Below are positions 60,181 through 64,000 of a DNA stretch of 64,000 bases, piece after piece; the stretch's first letter is position 1; every line of letters begins with the position of its first letter. Source of the DNA: Moringa oleifera (lineage: Eukaryota > Streptophyta > Magnoliopsida > Brassicales > Moringaceae); NCBI GenBank assembly GCA_021397835.1, contig JAJFZO010000184.1:558001-622000 (forward strand), given 5' to 3'. The translations under genes and the position numbers were made by a program. The notes below the pieces were generated by a model. The model was not told where the DNA came from, ran no database searches, and worked only from the letters and a program-made list of their open reading frames with translations.

Positions 60181-60599
60181 GTACTTACATGGTGGACCAT
60201 TGAATTATCAAAGGCATATGAAAAAAAATCTAGGAAAGAGGCATCACAAAAAATGTAAGAATTATTAGGTTGTAAACTTATACATTTATTTTAGACATTC
60301 CTATGTTATTTCATTTATGGTTACGCAAAAACAAATGTATTTCCTTTTGAATTTCCTTCATGATCAATGATAATCATTTCTTTACCTTTATTCTTGCTAG
60401 TCCTTAAATTAATTTTTTTCCTGAAATTCCTATGTTATATGTTCATGCTTTATGGACTGACTATGAATACCTTAATGTCTGAAACTTATAATCCAAAATT
60501 TTTTTAAAAAAAATTCTTTAAAAAATCTCGAATCTAAAGAATATGATGAAAACAGTGAACTTCCATTGGAAATAAAATGATAAATTATTGATGAGAAAA

Positions 60600-63500
60600 A
60601 GCAAATTTAATTTACCCTACGAAGAAGAGATTGAAATAGTGAATTTAGGCACTAAAGAAGAGAAGAAAGATGTTAAAATTGGAACATTGATTTCCTTTTC
60701 AACAAGAAATGCCTTGATCAGTTTATTGAAAGAATATATTGATGTTTTTGTTTAATCATATAAAGATTTCTTAGGACTAGATAAAACCATTTTTGAGCAT
60801 AAATTGCCTTTAAAGCCAAATTATCTTTTTGTTAAAGCCAAACTATCCTTTTGTTCAATAGAACTAGCCCAAAGGATAATTTTTTTTCTTCCCAACATTG
60901 ACACGTTGGTGGATAATATAGCCAAGTTTTCTTTATTTTCATTTATGGATTGTTATTCAAGATATAAGGAAATCCATATCACTTAGTAAGATAAGAAAAA
61001 AACAATACTACTACAATATGGGGCACATTTTGTGATAGAGTAATGTCTTTCAGTCTGAAAAATGCTAGGGCAACATATCAAAGAGCCATGGTCACTTTAT
61101 TCCATGATATGATGCATAAATCTGTAGAGATATATATGGATGATATGATAGCCAAATCTAAAAGAGATTAAGGCAATATAAATTCAAATTAAACCTTAAT
61201 AAATGCATGTTTGGAGTCAAAGTAGGAAAATTATTGGGATTTGTGGCTGATGGAAAAGAAATTTAAGTCGATCCAAGCAAGATGAAAGAAATTCAGAATT
61301 TACATCCTCCAAAGACAATAAAAAAAGTATAGAGATTCTTAGGAAGGATAAATTATATCTTTATATTTATTTCGTAATTAAATAATGTTTATGATCTAAT
61401 TTTCAAATATTATGAAAGCATAATCCCAGGCAATGGAATGATGTATCTCAAGTTGCATTCGAAAAAAAATTAAAGCAAATTTGTCAAAGCATCTAGTATT
61501 AGTACCTTTTACTCTTAGAAAGCTTGTAATGTTATATTTAACGGTGCCTGAACATTCTTTGAGATGTATATTAGAACAGTTAGATGAAACAAGCAAAAAA
61601 GAGCAAGTCTTGTATTATTTGAGCAAAATCTTCATCGATTATGAGTGCAATTTCTCATTGATAAAAAAGATTTGTTGTGTGTTGGGATGGGCTGCTCATC
61701 AAGTATGCCAGTATTTACTTAGTCACACTACTTAGATTATTGCAAAGCTTGATCTATTTAAATATTTATGCAAGAACTCTTTTTGTTTAGATGATTAGCA
61801 GGATGGAAAATTTTATTATCATAATATGAGTTGATGTATGTACCTCAAAAAGCAATCAAAGGGAGTATGATACCATATTTCTTAGCTGAAATAGCCACCT
61901 AAAAATATCAGCTTGTGCTTTTTGATCCCCCAAATGAAGATCTTATTGCTCATGTTGAGGATGAAGTAGATAAATCTCAAAAGTAACAAACGTATTTTCA
62001 TGAGGCATCTAATGTTGTAGGTTATGGAATCAAAGCTATTTTAATTTCTCCTAATAAGCAATATTGTTCTTTTATGGAAAACTTGATTTTGATGCCACCA
62101 AAAATATCACTGAATATAAGGCATGCATATTGGGGTTAACAACTGCTATACAAAGAAAATTGATTGAACTAAAGGTATACAAGGATTCTGCTTTAGTAAT
62201 TTATAAATTAAAATAGGACTGGATGGCTTGGCATCCTATACTAGCTAATAAATACCTCAAATATGTGCCAGAGATACTCGAGAACTTTGATAATATTTCT
62301 TTTCACTATCTTCCTAGAGAGGATTGTTAAATTGCAAACACATTAGCCACTCTTACAGCTATGTTTTAAGTCAACCATCGAGAAGAAGTGCTGCTAGTAA
62401 GAATGACTATCAAAGAATTTCCAAAATATTGCATGGTTATAGAAGAAGAAAAAAATTACTAACCTTGGTATCATGATATCAAAAGATTCATCAAAGACTA
62501 GACATACCTAGACAATGCAACTTAAAATGATCGAAAGACGTTAAGAATGTTATTGGTCAACTTATCTTGGAAGGAAATCATTCATATAAAAAGAATTTTG
62601 ATCACACCCTACTCTATAATGTCAATGAAAAGAAGTAGATAGCATCATCAAAGACATAAATGAGGGAATTTTTGAAAATCACATGCAAATAGCCACATGA
62701 TGGCTCGATAAATAATCGAATTAGTGCATTACTAGATAACAACGAAAAAAGATTACATCCATTATGTACAAAGGTGCCATGAATGCCAGATTTTCGTGGA
62801 TAAAATTATTGCACCTCCTGTTCCTTTACATATAATGAATGTGCCTTGGCCTTTTTCTTTATGAGGTTTTAATGTAATGGGACCGATTATCCCAAAGGCA
62901 TCCAATGGATATAAATTCATTTTAGTATTCATTAATTATTTCACTAAATGGATCTAGGTAGGATTATTTATCAACATGAAAAACTCAATGGTTAATCGAT
63001 TCCTAAAAAGAGAAATTATTTGTCAACATGATCCACTGGAAAGAATCATCTTGGATAATGCATCAAATCTAAACAATAAATGCATAAAAGAAATTTTTTT
63101 AGAATTCAAAATTAAACATCATAATTTGGCCACCTATCGACCAAAAATGAGTGGGGTTATTGAAGCAGCTAACTAAAATATCCAAAAAAGATTATCAAAA
63201 AAATAACATTAATCTACTGTGACTTGCATGAAAAGCTTACTTTGGCTTTATTGGCTTACAGGACAAATGTTAGCACTTTCATTGGGGCAACCCCTTATTC
63301 TCTAGTGTACGAAACAAAAGTAGTACTCCCCATTGAAATATAAATCCCTTTATTAAGAGTGATAAAAGAAGCTGATCTTGATGAAGATGAGTAAATAAAA
63401 ACTTGTTTTGAACAATTGAATTTGATAGAGGGGAAAAACGTTAAAGGCTTTGTGTCATAAATAATTATATCAAAAGAGAATAGAGTGAACTTATAATAAA

Positions 63501-63730
63501 AAAAGTTCACTTAAGAACTTTCAAAGAAGGAAATTTGATATTAAAATGGATGCTTGATAATATTTCAGATCCTAAAGGAAAATAGGCACTCAATTGGAAT
63601 AGGCCATATGTTTTGAAAAAAGATTTTTCATGTGGGACTTTAGTACTAGCAAAAATGGATGGTCCTGTCCTTTTAAATTTTGTGAACTGATATATTGTTA
63701 AGAAGTATTATGTTTGAGATGATTGAAAAA
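60600..63730 (+). pseudogene. RT, RNase H and integrase of element E
   Basis: At 60640-60800 the frame reads VNLGTEEEKKDVKIGTLISF and KEYIDVFV-SYKDFLGLDKT, the linker before RT. RT pieces follow: LPNIDTLVDNIAKFSLFSFM (60890-60950), then LKNARATYQRAMVTLFHDMM with YMDDMIAKSK containing the YxDD-type box (61050-61160). RNase H-like motifs lie at 61500-61740 (RCILEQLDETSKKEQVLYYL) and about 61990-62330. The integrase core at 62740-63180 has CHECQ, GFNVMGPIIPKASNGYKFIL, IILDNASNLN and YRPKMSGVIEAAN; the first catalytic Asp is Asn, the second Asp and the Glu remain. The C-terminus (63220-63720) ends at KKYYV. Stops are numerous. Confidence 0.85.
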
Positions 63731-63740
63731 CCCTAGAAAG

Positions 63741-64000
63741 GAGTCTCTTTCTTATTCTCGAAAAAAAAAAAAGAGACTTGTGCTAAAAACTTGGAAAGGC
63801 AGCTTAATCATGCAATGCAAGTTTTCAATGAAGGAAAAGGATTGCTACGGATCTTGCTCAACCAAGATTAGATGAAAGTAAGGAATAAGAGGTATTCACT
63901 AGTTAAGAAGAAAATTGAATATAATGCATTTTGTCTTACATAAAATTCTATGAATAAAGTTATCAAGCTTCTTGCCCCATATTTTTCTTCCTTATTCATC
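63741..64000. other. Start of the 3' untranslated region of element E
   Basis: Non-coding sequence after the end of pol, with an A-run and a short inverted motif (GAGTCTCTTTC / AAAGAGACT). No LTR border is seen before the window ends. Confidence 0.4.

Larger units (their letters stand above)
58990..63740 (+). mobile_element. Tat-lineage gypsy element E, internal region
   Basis: A plus-strand gag-end, protease, RT, RNase H and integrase succession is present, in Ty3/gypsy order and with Tat-lineage wording. The 5' LTR and most of gag are absent on the left. The region after 63740 probably starts the 3' untranslated part, and the 3' LTR lies beyond the window. Confidence 0.82.

Overview
The window is nuclear DNA of a flowering plant, most likely a eudicot. 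It is very AT-rich and is filled with layered plant transposable elements. It also holds a decayed piece of chloroplast DNA and one intact gene, a plant carboxylesterase. No bacterial-style operon, CRISPR array or intact RNA gene is visible. The species cannot be named from the sequence alone.

Layout. 1-5750: the right part of a CACTA (En/Spm) DNA transposon, with a broken Tnp2-type transposase on the minus strand, a 61-bp minisatellite, palindromic subterminal repeats and a terminal CACTACAAGA repeat. 5751-10680: an AT-rich tandem block and two more CACTA remnants, one with its own terminal repeat at 8601-8606 and one carrying a Transposase_24-like pseudogene. 10681-13900: a small gene island with the single-exon carboxylesterase (11790-12818, minus).

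13900-49632 is a stack of nested LTR retrotransposons. An old Tat-type Ty3/gypsy remnant (to about 16703) is followed by a second Tat-type element (5' LTR 16704-20386, plus strand). The 3' untranslated repeats of that element are cut by a tRNA-Met-primed, chromovirus-like gypsy element (5' LTR 25306-25634). The chromovirus-like element is itself split inside its protease domain by a 21-kb giant Tat/Ogre-like element (27495-48460, minus strand) with LTRs of about 4.8 kb. The giant element carries four tandem copies (about 1305 bp each) of an Ogre ORF1-like (DUF7745-like) coding unit. Each of its LTRs contains a second, gene-like coding region on the opposite strand, resembling the plant 'putative gypsy type transposon' family (PF04195-like) and containing an apparent intron.

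49690-58950: another Tat-like LTR with a similar reverse-strand gene, then a copia element (primer site about 52720, gag about 56190). Between its primer site and gag lies a rearranged chloroplast insertion (53175-55765). The insertion joins 23S rRNA, ycf4, ycf2 on the minus strand, more 23S rRNA and a short inverted 23S piece. Several tandem repeats follow, including a 43-bp array. 58990-63740: a plus-strand Tat-lineage gypsy gag-pol pseudogene with protease, RT, RNase H and integrase remnants, running to near the window end.

All elements are broken by stops and frameshifts, so this is old heterochromatin-like sequence. Only the carboxylesterase looks functional. Family assignments rest on motif recognition by eye; no database search was possible.
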